From: Ferrimonas sediminicola
GTDB lineage: Bacteria; Pseudomonadota; Gammaproteobacteria; Enterobacterales; Shewanellaceae
NCBI RefSeq assembly: GCF_005116715.1
Contig: NZ_SWCI01000002.1
Location: forward strand, 469,443 to 533,442
Reading direction: 5' to 3'
Length of the DNA: 64,000 nt
Shown: piece after piece, positions 33,222-45,406 of the stretch
Numbering within the stretch: position 1 is the first letter of the stretch
How the letters are laid out: every line of letters starts with the position of its first letter
Notes under the pieces: model-generated
Seen by the model: the letters and a program-made list of their open reading frames with translations, nothing else
What the model was told of the DNA's origin: nothing
Databases searched by the model: none
Made by a program: the position numbers and the translations under genes

Positions 33222-34444
33222 CAGGCCCCTCCCAGATTGAGACTCAGATAATCACGGACAGAGCCAGGCAGCTCCGATTCCGCCACGGGTGCCACCACCG
33301 TCAGCCCCAGCTTAGCCAGGCTGACCACCGGCGCTTCGCGGCGAGGCACCCTGGGATCATAGAGGATCACCTCGGGGGCCTTCTGATCCCCCTTCCCCGC
33401 CGCGACCACCTTGGCGACGTCGCCACTACTCAGGCGCACCAGGGAGCCGGTGGGATAGAGCCCCAGCACCTTCACCAGGGTCTGCACGTAGTCGAGGTTC
33501 AGCTGACCACGGCGATGCTTGAACAGGTAGGCCAGGGCCAGGTGCGGGGAGAGCTGCTTATGGGAGCCGTTGATCAGGTGATCGTACTCGTTGGCCACGC
33601 TCAGCACCTGGGTCAGGGGGCAGATCTGCGCGCCCCTCAGTCCCTGGGGGTAGCCGGAGCCATCCAGCATCTCGTGGTGATTGGCCACCATCAGCCTGAT
33701 GCGCTTGTGTCCCAGGGCGGCGCCCCTCAGCATCTCCAGTGCCAACTTGGGGTGGGCTTCCAGGTAGGCCTGCTCCGGCCGGGTCAGGGGAATACGCTTA
33801 TTGAGGATGCTGTGGGGGATACGCAACTTGCCCACATCGTGGAACAGGGCAGCCATCGCCAACAATCTCAGGTCGGCGGAATCAAAGCCGCAGTGACGGC
33901 CAAGGACGATGGCCAGGGCACAGACGGCCACGCCATGGTAGTGCAACCCTTTGCCCATCTGGTGCGCCGCCAACTGCAGCAGCAGAATCTTTTCACCATA
34001 GGCGTCCAACTGCTCCAGCAGCAGGCCGATCGCCGCGCTGGCCTCGGCAAAGGCGCGGTCGGGCGAGGCGGCCAGGTAGCCGTAGGCACCCCGGGTCTGC
34101 TCCAGCACCTTGAGGTAGCCCTGTTCACAGCGGCGCAGCTGGCGGTGGTACTCGATGCTCTCGAGCCTTTGCTGCTCCTCGGCCTGGCGCTCGGCCCACT
34201 CCTCCTCGGTCACCGAGGGCGGCTCGGAGACGGCCAACCCCTCGCTTTGCCGAGACGACTCGGACTCCTCCACCTGCAGGTAGACATACTTCAGGCCCAG
34301 CCTGGCTATTACCGCGATCTGCTGGTTGTCCTTGAGGGTGAAGCGGCTGAACAGGAAGGGGTGCTCCTTCCAGGAGAGGGGCAGCCGGATCGCCTGCCCC
34401 ACTTGCAGCTTCTCAATCGGCAGTTGGATCTCAGTCACCGCCAT
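33221..34444 (-). CDS. HD-GYP domain c-di-GMP phosphodiesterase (DUF3391)
   Basis: A 407-residue protein with an N-terminal DUF3391 domain (about 1-110, VGQAIRLPLSWKEHPFLFSRF) and a C-terminal HD-GYP domain. The metal-binding HD is in ALFHDVGKLRIP and the GYP motif in HHEMLDGSGYPQGL. Both are intact, predicting c-di-GMP hydrolysis to GMP and a role in the motile/sessile switch. No transmembrane segment. ATG 34444 is preferred to a start four codons earlier. It lies 40 bp after the Mpo1-like gene. Confidence 0.92.
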   Translation of the reverse strand: MAVTEIQLPIEKLQVGQAIRLPLSWKEHPFLFSRFTLKDNQQIAVIARLGLKYVYLQVEESESSRQSEGLAVSEPPSVTEEEWAERQAEEQQRLESIEYHRQLRRCEQGYLKVLEQTRGAYGYLAASPDRAFAEASAAIGLLLEQLDAYGEKILLLQLAAHQMGKGLHYHGVAVCALAIVLGRHCGFDSADLRLLAMAALFHDVGKLRIPHSILNKRIPLTRPEQAYLEAHPKLALEMLRGAALGHKRIRLMVANHHEMLDGSGYPQGLRGAQICPLTQVLSVANEYDHLINGSHKQLSPHLALAYLFKHRRGQLNLDYVQTLVKVLGLYPTGSLVRLSSGDVAKVVAAGKGDQKAPEVILYDPRVPRREAPVVSLAKLGLTVVAPVAESELPGSVRDYLSLNLGGA

Positions 34445-34483
34445 GCGCCCTCTCATCCGGTTCGGTTACCGCTCGACTCAGAC

Positions 34484-34906
34484 TCAATAGCGCCATCCCT
34501 GCTGACGGAAGATAAACCCCAGCAACCAGATGGGACCAATGAGCAAAAATTGAACATCTTTAAAAAAGCTGGGCTTTTTTCCTTCCACATGGTGTCCGTA
34601 GAACTGGCCGATCCAGGCCATCACAAAGATCAGCACACTGAGCATCAGGATCTGGCTCAGATTGCTGATCACCCACAGCATCGGCAGGGCGATCGCCCCC
34701 ATGGCTGCCGCCAGCGGGGGGGAGAGTCGAAGGTAGAAGAGCAGTGCCGCCGCCACCGCCAGCAGCGCCACCCAGGGTGACAGGGACCAAAGCATGCCGA
34801 GGACACTGAAGGTGATCAGCGGCACGCAGATCCAGTGAATCATCTTGTTGGTTGGGTTACGGTGACTCTCACCATATTCGGTGAACCACTGCTCTACGGA
34901 TTTCAT
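34484..34906 (-). CDS. Mpo1-like (DUF962) membrane protein
   Basis: A 140-residue protein with about four membrane helices and the metal-binding His set of the DUF962/Mpo1 family: HRNPTNKMIHWICVP near the N-terminus and GHHVEGKKPSFFKD near the C-terminus. Yeast Mpo1 is an Fe(II) 2-hydroxy fatty-acid dioxygenase, and the bacterial members keep the same residues, so fatty-acid alpha-oxidation is plausible but untested here. First gene of the run with the HD-GYP and epimerase genes. Confidence 0.85.
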   Translation of the reverse strand: MKSVEQWFTEYGESHRNPTNKMIHWICVPLITFSVLGMLWSLSPWVALLAVAAALLFYLRLSPPLAAAMGAIALPMLWVISNLSQILMLSVLIFVMAWIGQFYGHHVEGKKPSFFKDVQFLLIGPIWLLGFIFRQQGWRY

Positions 34907-35126
34907 CTGAGGTCTCCCTGATCTCATTGGCCGGTCATCAGGCTAGAGGAAATACCGCTACCTTAAGCCTCTGCCGACGGCGACGCCGCCGGAGGTCGTT
35001 ACCTTAAGATTACAGCGTCATCTTACCCCGACTCACCAAGGAGATGGAGAGTCGGCGACTCTTGGGTAACCATCCAAACAACATTCTGTTTCTCAAAGGC
35101 TATTACAATGAGCCCCCGGGCTCAAG

Positions 35127-38194
<3,068 letters not shown>

Positions 38195-38217
38195 AGCGGT
38201 GTGGAACCTTGTAGTTT

Positions 38218-41200
38218 TTACAGTTGAGCCATTGCAGCGGCTTCTTCGACGTTGACCGCGACGATGCGTGATGCCCCCGGCTCATGCATGGTCACCCCGG
38301 TCAACTGGTCAGCCATCTCCATGCTGACCTTGTTGTGACTAATATAAATAAACTGAACCGTTTCGGACATCTCTTTTACCAGGCGGCAGAAGCGGCCCAC
38401 GTTGGCATCATCCAGCGGCGCATCCACCTCGTCCAGCAAGCAGAAGGGTGCCGGATTCAGCCTGAATATGGCGAACACCAGTGACAAGGCGGTCAGGGCC
38501 TTTTCTCCCCCGGAGAGCAGGTGGATGGTGGCGTTCTTCTTGCCCGGGGGCCGTGCCATGATGGTCACCCCGGTCTCCAGCAGGTCATCATCGGTCAGCG
38601 CCAGGTAGGCGCTGCCGCCACCGAACACCTTGGGAAACAGCTCGCCCAGCCCCTGGTTGACCTCGTCGAAGGTAGCCTTAAACCGCTGGCGGGTCTCCCG
38701 GTCGATCTTGCGAATGGCCGACTCCAGGGTATCCAGGGCCTCAGTCAGATCGTCATTCTGCTCATCCAGGTAGCGCTTGCGCTGCGACTGCTGCTCATAC
38801 TCCTCGATGGCCGCCAGGTTGATGGCGCCCAACCGCTTGATCCGCTCCCGGACACGGGTGAGCTCCTCCTGCCAGCTGGCCACCGCCGCGTCGGCGGGCA
38901 GTTGATCCAACACCAGCTTCAGTGACACTTCGGACTCCGCCAGCAGGTCCAGTTGGCCCTGAGCCTGAACCCTCAGCCCCTCGTGCTCCATCTTGAGTTC
39001 GGTGATCGCCTGGGTCAGGGTGTTGAGCCGGTCAATCTGGCCCCGGTTGGCTTCGTGAATCCTTGCAAGCTGAGCCTCGACGCCGTTCATCTTCGCGTTC
39101 AGCGCGGTGATCGCCTGCTCCTGCTCCGAGCGCCGTTCCAGGGCGGCCTCCAATTCCATCTGCCGCTCGGCCAGGGGCTCCAACAGCTCCTGCTGCTGCT
39201 CACGGGCCTCCTCCAGCCGGCCGCGCCACAGCTCGGCACTGCCCTGCTGTTGCCCCAGTTGGGCCTCGATCCCCTGCAGCCGGGTGCTGACCGTCTGTCG
39301 TTGCAGGGTGGTCTGCTGCAGTTGAGCCTGTTGCTGAGCGACGCGGGCTCTCAGGGCATCACTCTGGCCCTGATGGCTCTGGTGTTGCCCCTGCAGCTGC
39401 GCCAGCCTGGCCTGTTGCTGCTCCAAGCTGGTGTCCAGCTGCTCCTGCTGCTGCTCCAGCTCCAGGGCTTGCTCCGCCGACTGCTCCAGCAACAGGGCCA
39501 GTTCCTCCAGCTGCTCCAGCGCCTGCTGGCGCTGCTGCGACTGATGCTCCGTCTGCTGGGACAGTTTCTGCAGCTCCAGCTCCGCCTGCATCAGGGCCTG
39601 TCCGTCCTGGTTGCACAGCCGTTCTCCCTCCTGCACCCGCTGTTCACACTGCGCCAGCCGGTGGTTGGCCTGCTCCAGGGCCTGGGCCGCGTGGTCCAGC
39701 TCAGACTCCAGTTGCGCTTCCCGCAGCCCAAGCCGGGTTTCGTCGTCGGTCAGTGCCAGTACCGAGCGCTGACCGGCTCCGGGTTGACGGACAAACCCCT
39801 GGCCCAGCCACTCCCCCCTGGGGGTAACCAGGGACTGGTGGGGCTGCAGATCCGGCAGCCGGCGGCGAGCCGCCTCCAGATCGTCGGCACAGAGCACCTG
39901 ACCCAGCCAGGGGGCCAGGTTCAACGGCGAGGTGACTCTGGCCAGCAATGACTGAGCATGGACACTGCCGGAGTCTGCCTGAGTGAGAGCCATCAGCCCT
40001 TCCGGCAACGGAGTGTCATCGGAGATCACCGCCTGCAACCACTCGCCCAGCACCTGCTCCAGCGCCACCTGCCAGCGACTGTCTATCTCGATCTGCTGCC
40101 AGACCCGGGGCAGCTGATCATAGGGCGCGGGCAGCCGCTGCTGCAGCCCCTCGATCAGGGTTCGGGTGGCGGTCAGCTCTGCCCGGGTCGACCCCAGCCG
40201 TTCCCGCACCTGCTGCACTGTGGCTTCCGCCTGCCGCCGCAGATCCGCACACTCGGCCCTGAGCTGCTTCTGTTCGGCCAGCTCCTCCTGGCGCAGCGCC
40301 AGCTGCTCACCCAACTCCTCCCGGCGGCTCCTGGCCTGCTCCAGGGCGTCACCGCTCTCCTCCGCCAGCACAGGCAGCTGTGCCTGCAAGCGCGCCTGGC
40401 GCTGGGCCAGCTGCGCCTGCTCACGGGCCACCGCCGCCTGCTGGGTACGGCACACATCCCGCTGTCGGGTCAGATCACTCACCTGGTGCTGAGACTGGTA
40501 CAGTTCAGACTGCTGATCACTGCCGGACTCCAGCAGTTGCTCCAGCTCCTCCTCCAGGGTCATCAGGGCTTCAGCGGCCATCTCCAGCTCCGGTTCCAGC
40601 ATCTCAAGCTGTTCCGCCAGCTCCTGGCGCTCCTCGATGAGGGCCTGGCGCCGCCCCTCGTCGCCGTCGAGCTGGGCCTGAGTGCGCCTGATCTCCTCCT
40701 CCAGCTGTTGGTGGCGCTGGCGGCCATGGAGGATCTGCTGCTCCAGCCTGGTGACCTCACTGGTCGCCAGGTAGAGCGCCTGCTGCTGCTGGGCCAATTG
40801 GGCCTTGATGTCGCTCTGGGATTGCTCCAGGGTCAGGATGGTGCTGAGATCCCCCTGCTGGGCGGACTGGCACTGCTGGTGCTCGGTCTCCTTCTCGGCC
40901 AGCTGAGATTCCAGCACCCCCATGCGATCGCTCAGTTCCCGCCAGCGCAGGGCAAACAGCTGGTTTTGCAGGGTGCGTTCGTTGGCCTTGTGGGTACGAT
41001 AACGACGGGCTGCATCCGCCTGGCGCTGCAGCCTCTCCAACTGCGCCCCCAGTTCGGTGCGCACATCCGCCAGCCGCTCCAGGTTCTCCCTGGTGTGCTT
41101 GATGCGGTTTTCCGTCTCGCGCCGCCGCTCCTTGTACTTGGAGATGCCGGCAGCCTCCTCGATAAACACCCTCAGCTCCTGGGGCCGGGACTCGATGAGG

Positions 41201-41652
41201 CGAGAGATCATCCCCTGCTCGATGATGGCATAGCTTCTGGGACCGAGGCCGGTCCCCATAAAGATGTCGGTGATGTCCCGTCGGCGGCACTTGTTGCCGT
41301 TGAGGAAATAGCTGGATTGGGCGTCGCGGTTGACCTGGCGCTTGATGGAGACTTCGGCGAAGGTGGCAAACTGTCCACCGACCCGGCCCGAACTGTTGTC
41401 GAACACCAGCTCCACGCTGGCCACCGAACTGGCCTGGCGGCTGCCGGAACCGTTGAAGATCACGTCCGTCATGGCGTCGCCACGCAAATTCTTGGCGCTG
41501 CTCTCCCCCAACACCCAGCGCACCGCATCGATGACATTGGACTTGCCGCAGCCGTTGGGGCCGACAATGGCGGTCATCTGTGCAGGAAACGGGACCTTGG
41601 TGGGATCCGCAAAGGACTTAAATCCGGCCAGTTTTATCTGTTTTAGCCGCAT
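38218..41652 (-). CDS. smc: Chromosome segregation protein SMC
   Basis: An 1144-residue condensin ATPase. Walker A GPNGCGKSN at 31-39, two long Gln/Glu-rich coiled coils, a hinge around 490-640 (with VLGEWLQAVIS and the late GQGFVRQPGAG), the ABC signature LLSGGEKALTALSL and Walker B CLLDEVDAPLDD. It compacts and helps segregate the chromosome, usually with ScpAB, which are not in this window. The presence of SMC rather than only MukB separates this lineage from the enterics. Start of the minus-strand smc-zipA-ligA run; divergent from cysZ. Confidence 0.97.
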   Translation of the reverse strand: MRLKQIKLAGFKSFADPTKVPFPAQMTAIVGPNGCGKSNVIDAVRWVLGESSAKNLRGDAMTDVIFNGSGSRQASSVASVELVFDNSSGRVGGQFATFAEVSIKRQVNRDAQSSYFLNGNKCRRRDITDIFMGTGLGPRSYAIIEQGMISRLIESRPQELRVFIEEAAGISKYKERRRETENRIKHTRENLERLADVRTELGAQLERLQRQADAARRYRTHKANERTLQNQLFALRWRELSDRMGVLESQLAEKETEHQQCQSAQQGDLSTILTLEQSQSDIKAQLAQQQQALYLATSEVTRLEQQILHGRQRHQQLEEEIRRTQAQLDGDEGRRQALIEERQELAEQLEMLEPELEMAAEALMTLEEELEQLLESGSDQQSELYQSQHQVSDLTRQRDVCRTQQAAVAREQAQLAQRQARLQAQLPVLAEESGDALEQARSRREELGEQLALRQEELAEQKQLRAECADLRRQAEATVQQVRERLGSTRAELTATRTLIEGLQQRLPAPYDQLPRVWQQIEIDSRWQVALEQVLGEWLQAVISDDTPLPEGLMALTQADSGSVHAQSLLARVTSPLNLAPWLGQVLCADDLEAARRRLPDLQPHQSLVTPRGEWLGQGFVRQPGAGQRSVLALTDDETRLGLREAQLESELDHAAQALEQANHRLAQCEQRVQEGERLCNQDGQALMQAELELQKLSQQTEHQSQQRQQALEQLEELALLLEQSAEQALELEQQQEQLDTSLEQQQARLAQLQGQHQSHQGQSDALRARVAQQQAQLQQTTLQRQTVSTRLQGIEAQLGQQQGSAELWRGRLEEAREQQQELLEPLAERQMELEAALERRSEQEQAITALNAKMNGVEAQLARIHEANRGQIDRLNTLTQAITELKMEHEGLRVQAQGQLDLLAESEVSLKLVLDQLPADAAVASWQEELTRVRERIKRLGAINLAAIEEYEQQSQRKRYLDEQNDDLTEALDTLESAIRKIDRETRQRFKATFDEVNQGLGELFPKVFGGGSAYLALTDDDLLETGVTIMARPPGKKNATIHLLSGGEKALTALSLVFAIFRLNPAPFCLLDEVDAPLDDANVGRFCRLVKEMSETVQFIYISHNKVSMEMADQLTGVTMHEPGASRIVAVNVEEAAAMAQL

Positions 41653-41811
41653 CGGACGATTAATTTCCCAACAATTTCAACAGGATTTTTTGTTGCGTCA
41701 CTCTACCAAAACCCCGGCAGTTTTGTAACAGCCAGCAACAACCCCGTTGTTGACCTTTTCCACATTCAGCCATCAAAATGAGAGTAAGTTGCGAGTTTTT
41801 AAGCAGAGTTT

Positions 41812-42573
41812 ATGAAGCAAACCATATTACCGGCCGGTGCCAGCGGCGCCAGCTACTTCATCAAGGGCTTTGAGCTGATCCGCACCAAGGGGCTGCGCCG
41901 CTTCGTGCTGCTGCCGTTGTCGGTCAACCTGATCCTCTTCTCCGTGGCATTCTACTGGCTGTTCCAGCAGCTCTCCCGCTGGATCGAGCAGTTGATGGCG
42001 TCGCTGCCCGAGTGGCTCAGCTGGCTGGACTGGGCGCTGTGGCCGCTGGCGGTGGTGACTGTGCTGGTGGTGTTCTCCTTTATCTTCAGTTCGGTGATGA
42101 ACTGGATCGCCGCCCCCTTCAACGGCCTGCTGGCCGAGCAGGTGGAGCGCCGCCTCACCGGCAAGTCGGTCAACGACGACGGGTTCGCCGACATCATCCG
42201 GGACATCCCCAGGGTGCTGGGCCGTGAATGGCAGAAACTCAAGTATTACCTGCCCAGGGCACTGCTGCTGCTGGTGTTGTTCGTGATTCCCGGCATCGGC
42301 CAGACCTTCGCCCCGGTGATCTGGTTTCTGTTCAGCGCCTGGATGATGGCGATCCAGTACCTGGACTACCCCTTCGATAACCACAAGATCCACTTCGGCG
42401 TCATGCGCACCGCCCTGGGTGAGCGCAAGGGCCCCGCCTTCACCTTCGGTGCCGCGGTGGCCGCCTTCGCCATGATCCCCGTGGTCAACCTGGTGGTAAT
42501 GCCGGTGGCCATCTGCGGCGCCACCGCCCTGTGGGTGGACCAGTACCGCGCCCAGGTTCTGGAAAGAAGATAA
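41812..42573 (+). CDS. cysZ: Sulfate transporter CysZ
   Basis: A 253-residue inner-membrane protein that brings sulfate into the cell for cysteine synthesis. CysZ landmarks are present: [12 protein letters not shown] at the N-terminus, [18 protein letters not shown], and the membrane-proximal [22 protein letters not shown] followed by YLDYPFDNH. In E. coli cysZ neighbours zipA and cysK; here it is divergent from the smc-zipA-ligA set and 6 kb from cysK. Followed by a strong terminator. Confidence 0.96.
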   Translation: MKQTILPAGASGASYFIKGFELIRTKGLRRFVLLPLSVNLILFSVAFYWLFQQLSRWIEQLMASLPEWLSWLDWALWPLAVVTVLVVFSFIFSSVMNWIAAPFNGLLAEQVERRLTGKSVNDDGFADIIRDIPRVLGREWQKLKYYLPRALLLLVLFVIPGIGQTFAPVIWFLFSAWMMAIQYLDYPFDNHKIHFGVMRTALGERKGPAFTFGAAVAAFAMIPVVNLVVMPVAICGATALWVDQYRAQVLERR

Positions 42574-42614
42574 TATCCACGTAACATTTTCTTACCACAA
42601 CAGTTCGAAGCCTA

Positions 42615-42648
42615 CGCCGCCCTATGTCACCATTGGGCGGCGTTTTTT
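42615..42648 (+). terminator. Intrinsic terminator of cysZ
   Basis: CGCCGCCC at 42615-42622 pairs with GGGCGGCG at 42635-42642, followed directly by six T residues. Confidence 0.88.
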
Positions 42649-42666
42649 ACTATCGGATACAACACC

Positions 42667-44916
42667 ATGCCCATGCGCCTGGCAGCACTGATAACAATAA
42701 TATGCTGCCCCCTGACCGCCCACGCCCTCTCCCTGCCTACCACCCATGACAGCATCACCATAGACGCCAACTTGGATGATGGCCCATGGAAACAGGCCAC
42801 CCAGATAGCGCTGACTATCGAGACCCGTCCTGGAGAGAACACCCCCGCTCCCGTCGACACCAGCGCCTGGCTGATTAGCGACGATGACACCCTGTATGTG
42901 GCCTTCCATGCCAAAGATCCCGATCCCGCTAAGATCCGGGCCAACCTCAGTGACCGGGATCGCTCCTGGGGCGATGACATGGTGGGTATCAAGCTGGACA
43001 CCTGGAACCAGGGTCGCATCGCCTATCAGTTCTTTATCAATCCCCTTGGGGTACAGCAGGACTCCATCGAAAATGAGCTGACCGGCGACGAGAGTGATGC
43101 CTGGGACGGCATCTGGCACAGTGCCGGCCGGGTTACCGATGATGGCTTCATCGTGGAGATCGCCCTGCCCCTGAGGCTGTTCAACTTCGATGACCGTCTG
43201 CAGAGGCAGACCTGGGGCGTGGAGCTGGTGAGGTTCTGGCCCAGGGATAAGACCTACCGCCTGTCCAACACCCAGTTGGACAGAAACATCGCCTGTACTC
43301 TGTGCCAGATGAGTGAACTCACCGGGCTCAGCGAGGCCAAGACCAGCCACCAGTTGCAGATCACCCCCTCGCTCACCCTGCGTCAAAGCGAGGAGCGCGG
43401 CAGCGAAAGTGCGCCCTGGGAATCCAGCGATGACTTGGATTTCGGCGGCGATCTGCGCTGGAACCTGACACCGGACACCCTGCTCAACCTGACGGTCAAC
43501 CCGGACTTCTCCCAGGTCGAAGCGGACTCCGGCCAGCTGGACGTCAATACCACCTTCGCCCTGTTCTTCCCGGAAAAGCGCCCCTTCTACCTGGACAATG
43601 CCGATCAGTTCGAGACCTACTCCAACCTGGTGCATACCCGCAACCTGGCGGAACCCGAATATGGATCCAAGCTCACCGGTGCCAGGGGCGATCACAGCTT
43701 CGGGCTGCTGCAGACCCGGGATGAAAAGACCAACTTCCTGCTGCCTGGCAACCTCAGCTCCGACATCGCCAGCCTGGGCGGTCCCAGCAACAACCTGGCG
43801 ATGCGCTATCGATACAACCACAGCGACAGCCTGACACTGGGTGCCATCGCCACCGGTCGGAACGCGAACCAGTACCACAACTACACCTATGGTCTCGATG
43901 GTCGTCTGGATTTCACCGACCAGACCCACCTGCAATGGTTGATCGTGGGTTCGGACAGTCTGTACCCAGACGACCTGGCGAAGCAGGCCGAGGGTGAACA
44001 GGCGGCACGAGCGCACCGGCAGGAGTTGTCCGGTGCCCACTTCCTCGGGGAACTCAAACACGCAACCCGCAACTGGGACGCCTATGCCATCTATCGTTAC
44101 ACCGACCAGGCGTTTCGAGCTGACCTTGGCTTCATCGAAAGCGTCGATTCGGCCAAGGCGATCCTGGGGGGAGGCTACAACTGGTACCCCTCAGACAGCT
44201 TCTTCACCAAGGTGCGCCTGAATGGCGACGTCGACGAAACCCGGAGCAACGATGGCGAACGCCTGGAGCAGGAGGCAGAGTTTCGCTTCAGCGCCGAGGG
44301 GGAGTATCAAAGCTACTTGGCCCTGTGGGGGGTAACCCGGGAGCGTCGCGGCCGCAGAGAGCGCCCCGAAGATCTTGTGCTCGAGGGTAACGCCCCCATG
44401 TTCCATGAAGCCTTCGGTGGCCTGAATATCGAGTTTAAGCCCCGGGGCAACTTGGCGCTGGAGCTCCATCCCCTCTACGGCGATGACATCGACTTTGCCA
44501 ACAATCAGCCGGCAACCCGGCGCCAGCTCAACACCTTCGTCAAATGGCAGCCCCTGCCTCAGATCGTCATGGAGGTAGACCACCTGTGGCGGCAGTTGAA
44601 GGTAGAGGATGGCACCCTGTTTACCGCCAATCTCACCGACCTGAGACTCAACTGGCAGTTCAGCGTGCGCAGTTTCCTCAGGCTGTCCGCCATCTACCGC
44701 GACATCGAACGGGATCCCAGCCTCTACCGCTATGCAGAGGTGGATCCCAAAACCCGGGCAGTGTCTACCGAGCTGCTGTACGCCTACAAGGTCAACCCTC
44801 AGACGGTGTTCTACGCGGGTTACGCCGATGGCCGCTTCAATGACGGTTTCGACAACGGCCTGGAGCATCTGGAGCGCAGCGTGTTCACCAAGTTCAGCTA
44901 TGCCTGGCTGCTTTAA
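42667..44916 (+). CDS. DUF5916 protein: CBM9-like domain plus outer-membrane barrel
   Basis: A 749-residue exported protein (signal peptide ending LTAHA). The N-terminal 200 residues form a family-9 carbohydrate-binding-like domain (ITIDANLDDGPWKQA, WLISDDDTLYVAFHAKD). The rest is a DUF5916 beta-barrel with the hallmark NPDFSQVEAD and FFPEKRPFYLDN. Function is unknown for the family; an outer-membrane role in binding or moving glycans or peptides is the usual guess. The C-terminal residue is Leu rather than the common Phe. Monocistronic. Confidence 0.82.
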   Translation: MPMRLAALITIICCPLTAHALSLPTTHDSITIDANLDDGPWKQATQIALTIETRPGENTPAPVDTSAWLISDDDTLYVAFHAKDPDPAKIRANLSDRDRSWGDDMVGIKLDTWNQGRIAYQFFINPLGVQQDSIENELTGDESDAWDGIWHSAGRVTDDGFIVEIALPLRLFNFDDRLQRQTWGVELVRFWPRDKTYRLSNTQLDRNIACTLCQMSELTGLSEAKTSHQLQITPSLTLRQSEERGSESAPWESSDDLDFGGDLRWNLTPDTLLNLTVNPDFSQVEADSGQLDVNTTFALFFPEKRPFYLDNADQFETYSNLVHTRNLAEPEYGSKLTGARGDHSFGLLQTRDEKTNFLLPGNLSSDIASLGGPSNNLAMRYRYNHSDSLTLGAIATGRNANQYHNYTYGLDGRLDFTDQTHLQWLIVGSDSLYPDDLAKQAEGEQAARAHRQELSGAHFLGELKHATRNWDAYAIYRYTDQAFRADLGFIESVDSAKAILGGGYNWYPSDSFFTKVRLNGDVDETRSNDGERLEQEAEFRFSAEGEYQSYLALWGVTRERRGRRERPEDLVLEGNAPMFHEAFGGLNIEFKPRGNLALELHPLYGDDIDFANNQPATRRQLNTFVKWQPLPQIVMEVDHLWRQLKVEDGTLFTANLTDLRLNWQFSVRSFLRLSAIYRDIERDPSLYRYAEVDPKTRAVSTELLYAYKVNPQTVFYAGYADGRFNDGFDNGLEHLERSVFTKFSYAWLL

Positions 44917-45260
44917 CCTGGCCAGCCAAAAAACTCCCCGCCACCGGCTCCCGGGGGTGGTGCATAAGCTATAATCAAAGGCTCTTTGCAAGCGTCGGGA
45001 TCACGCGGCATAGTCTGCGGCGCCCGGCGAACCCCGGGCAACTTCGAATGCGCTCCCCACCACCACCGACTTGTCGGCGGTGGCGGTTCGGCGGGAGGGG
45101 ACTGCCTGCCCCAAACGCCAGTATGAACTTTGGGAATTGCTGCCTGGTGGCCTCTGCCTGTGGCCACTGCAGACTATCGGGGAGCGCATTCACCCCTTGA
45201 TGGCTCTCCGCGTTGAACTTGCTACTTTGCTGATAACGAAGGACTGTTCAGGGGAGCCCC
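44917..45260. other. Intergenic region with crossing inverted repeats
   Basis: No protein gene is convincing here. The region holds a perfect TATAAT at 44970-44975, four local hairpins and two long-range pairings that cross each other (see the ncRNA entry). It ends just before the truncated GNAT gene. Confidence 0.5.
44982..45200 (+). ncRNA. Candidate structured RNA with pseudoknot topology
   Basis: ATAGTCTGC (45010-45018) pairs with GCAGACTAT (45169-45177). GAATGCGCTCCCC (45046-45058) pairs with GGGGAGCGCATTC (45179-45191). The two helices cross, as in a pseudoknot. Inside lie local hairpins GCCCGG/CCGGGC (45022-45039), CCACCG/CGGTGG (45063-45083) and GTGGCC/GGCCAC (45147-45167). A TATAAT -10 at 44970 would start a plus-strand RNA near 44982. 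The strand and ends are inferred. I could not match it to 6S, tmRNA, RNase P or SRP RNA. Confidence 0.3.
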
Positions 45261-45395
45261 ATGCCTCACCCTCCAATCAGTTTCCGCCACACACTGACCG
45301 ATGACGCTTCCGCCCTGGTGAAGATCCACTACGAGTCTGTGCAACTGGGAGCACCCCGCTACTGCCCTGCCAGCCACTGTCCGGCGGCAGGCCAA
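45261..45395 (+). pseudogene. N-terminal fragment of a GNAT acetyltransferase gene
   Basis: A frame with a good ribosome site (GGGGAGCCCC before ATG 45261) begins ISFRHTLTDDASALVKIHYE and ESVQLGA. This looks like the first strand-helix unit of GNAT proteins that start with an R-x-A-x-x-x-DA-x-ALVxIH pattern. After about 35 residues the similarity stops, and the sequence runs into the 3' end of the convergent EamA gene. No acetyl-CoA motif follows. Probably a truncated gene. Confidence 0.45.
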
Positions 45396-45406
45396 AACGG
45401 CCAAAC

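Noticed and set aside
45010..45191. Integron attC site or known RNA (6S, tmRNA, RNase P, SRP RNA) at the crossing repeats
   Set aside because: attC arms pair in a nested way and need RYYYAAC/GTTRRRY ends, which are missing. None of the conserved segments of the housekeeping RNAs could be found.
44975..45193. Minus-strand frames of 60-84 codons in the crossing-repeat region
   Set aside because: Several overlapping frames exist, none has a ribosome site or recognisable domain, and their Pro/Arg/Gly bias follows from local GC-rich repeats.
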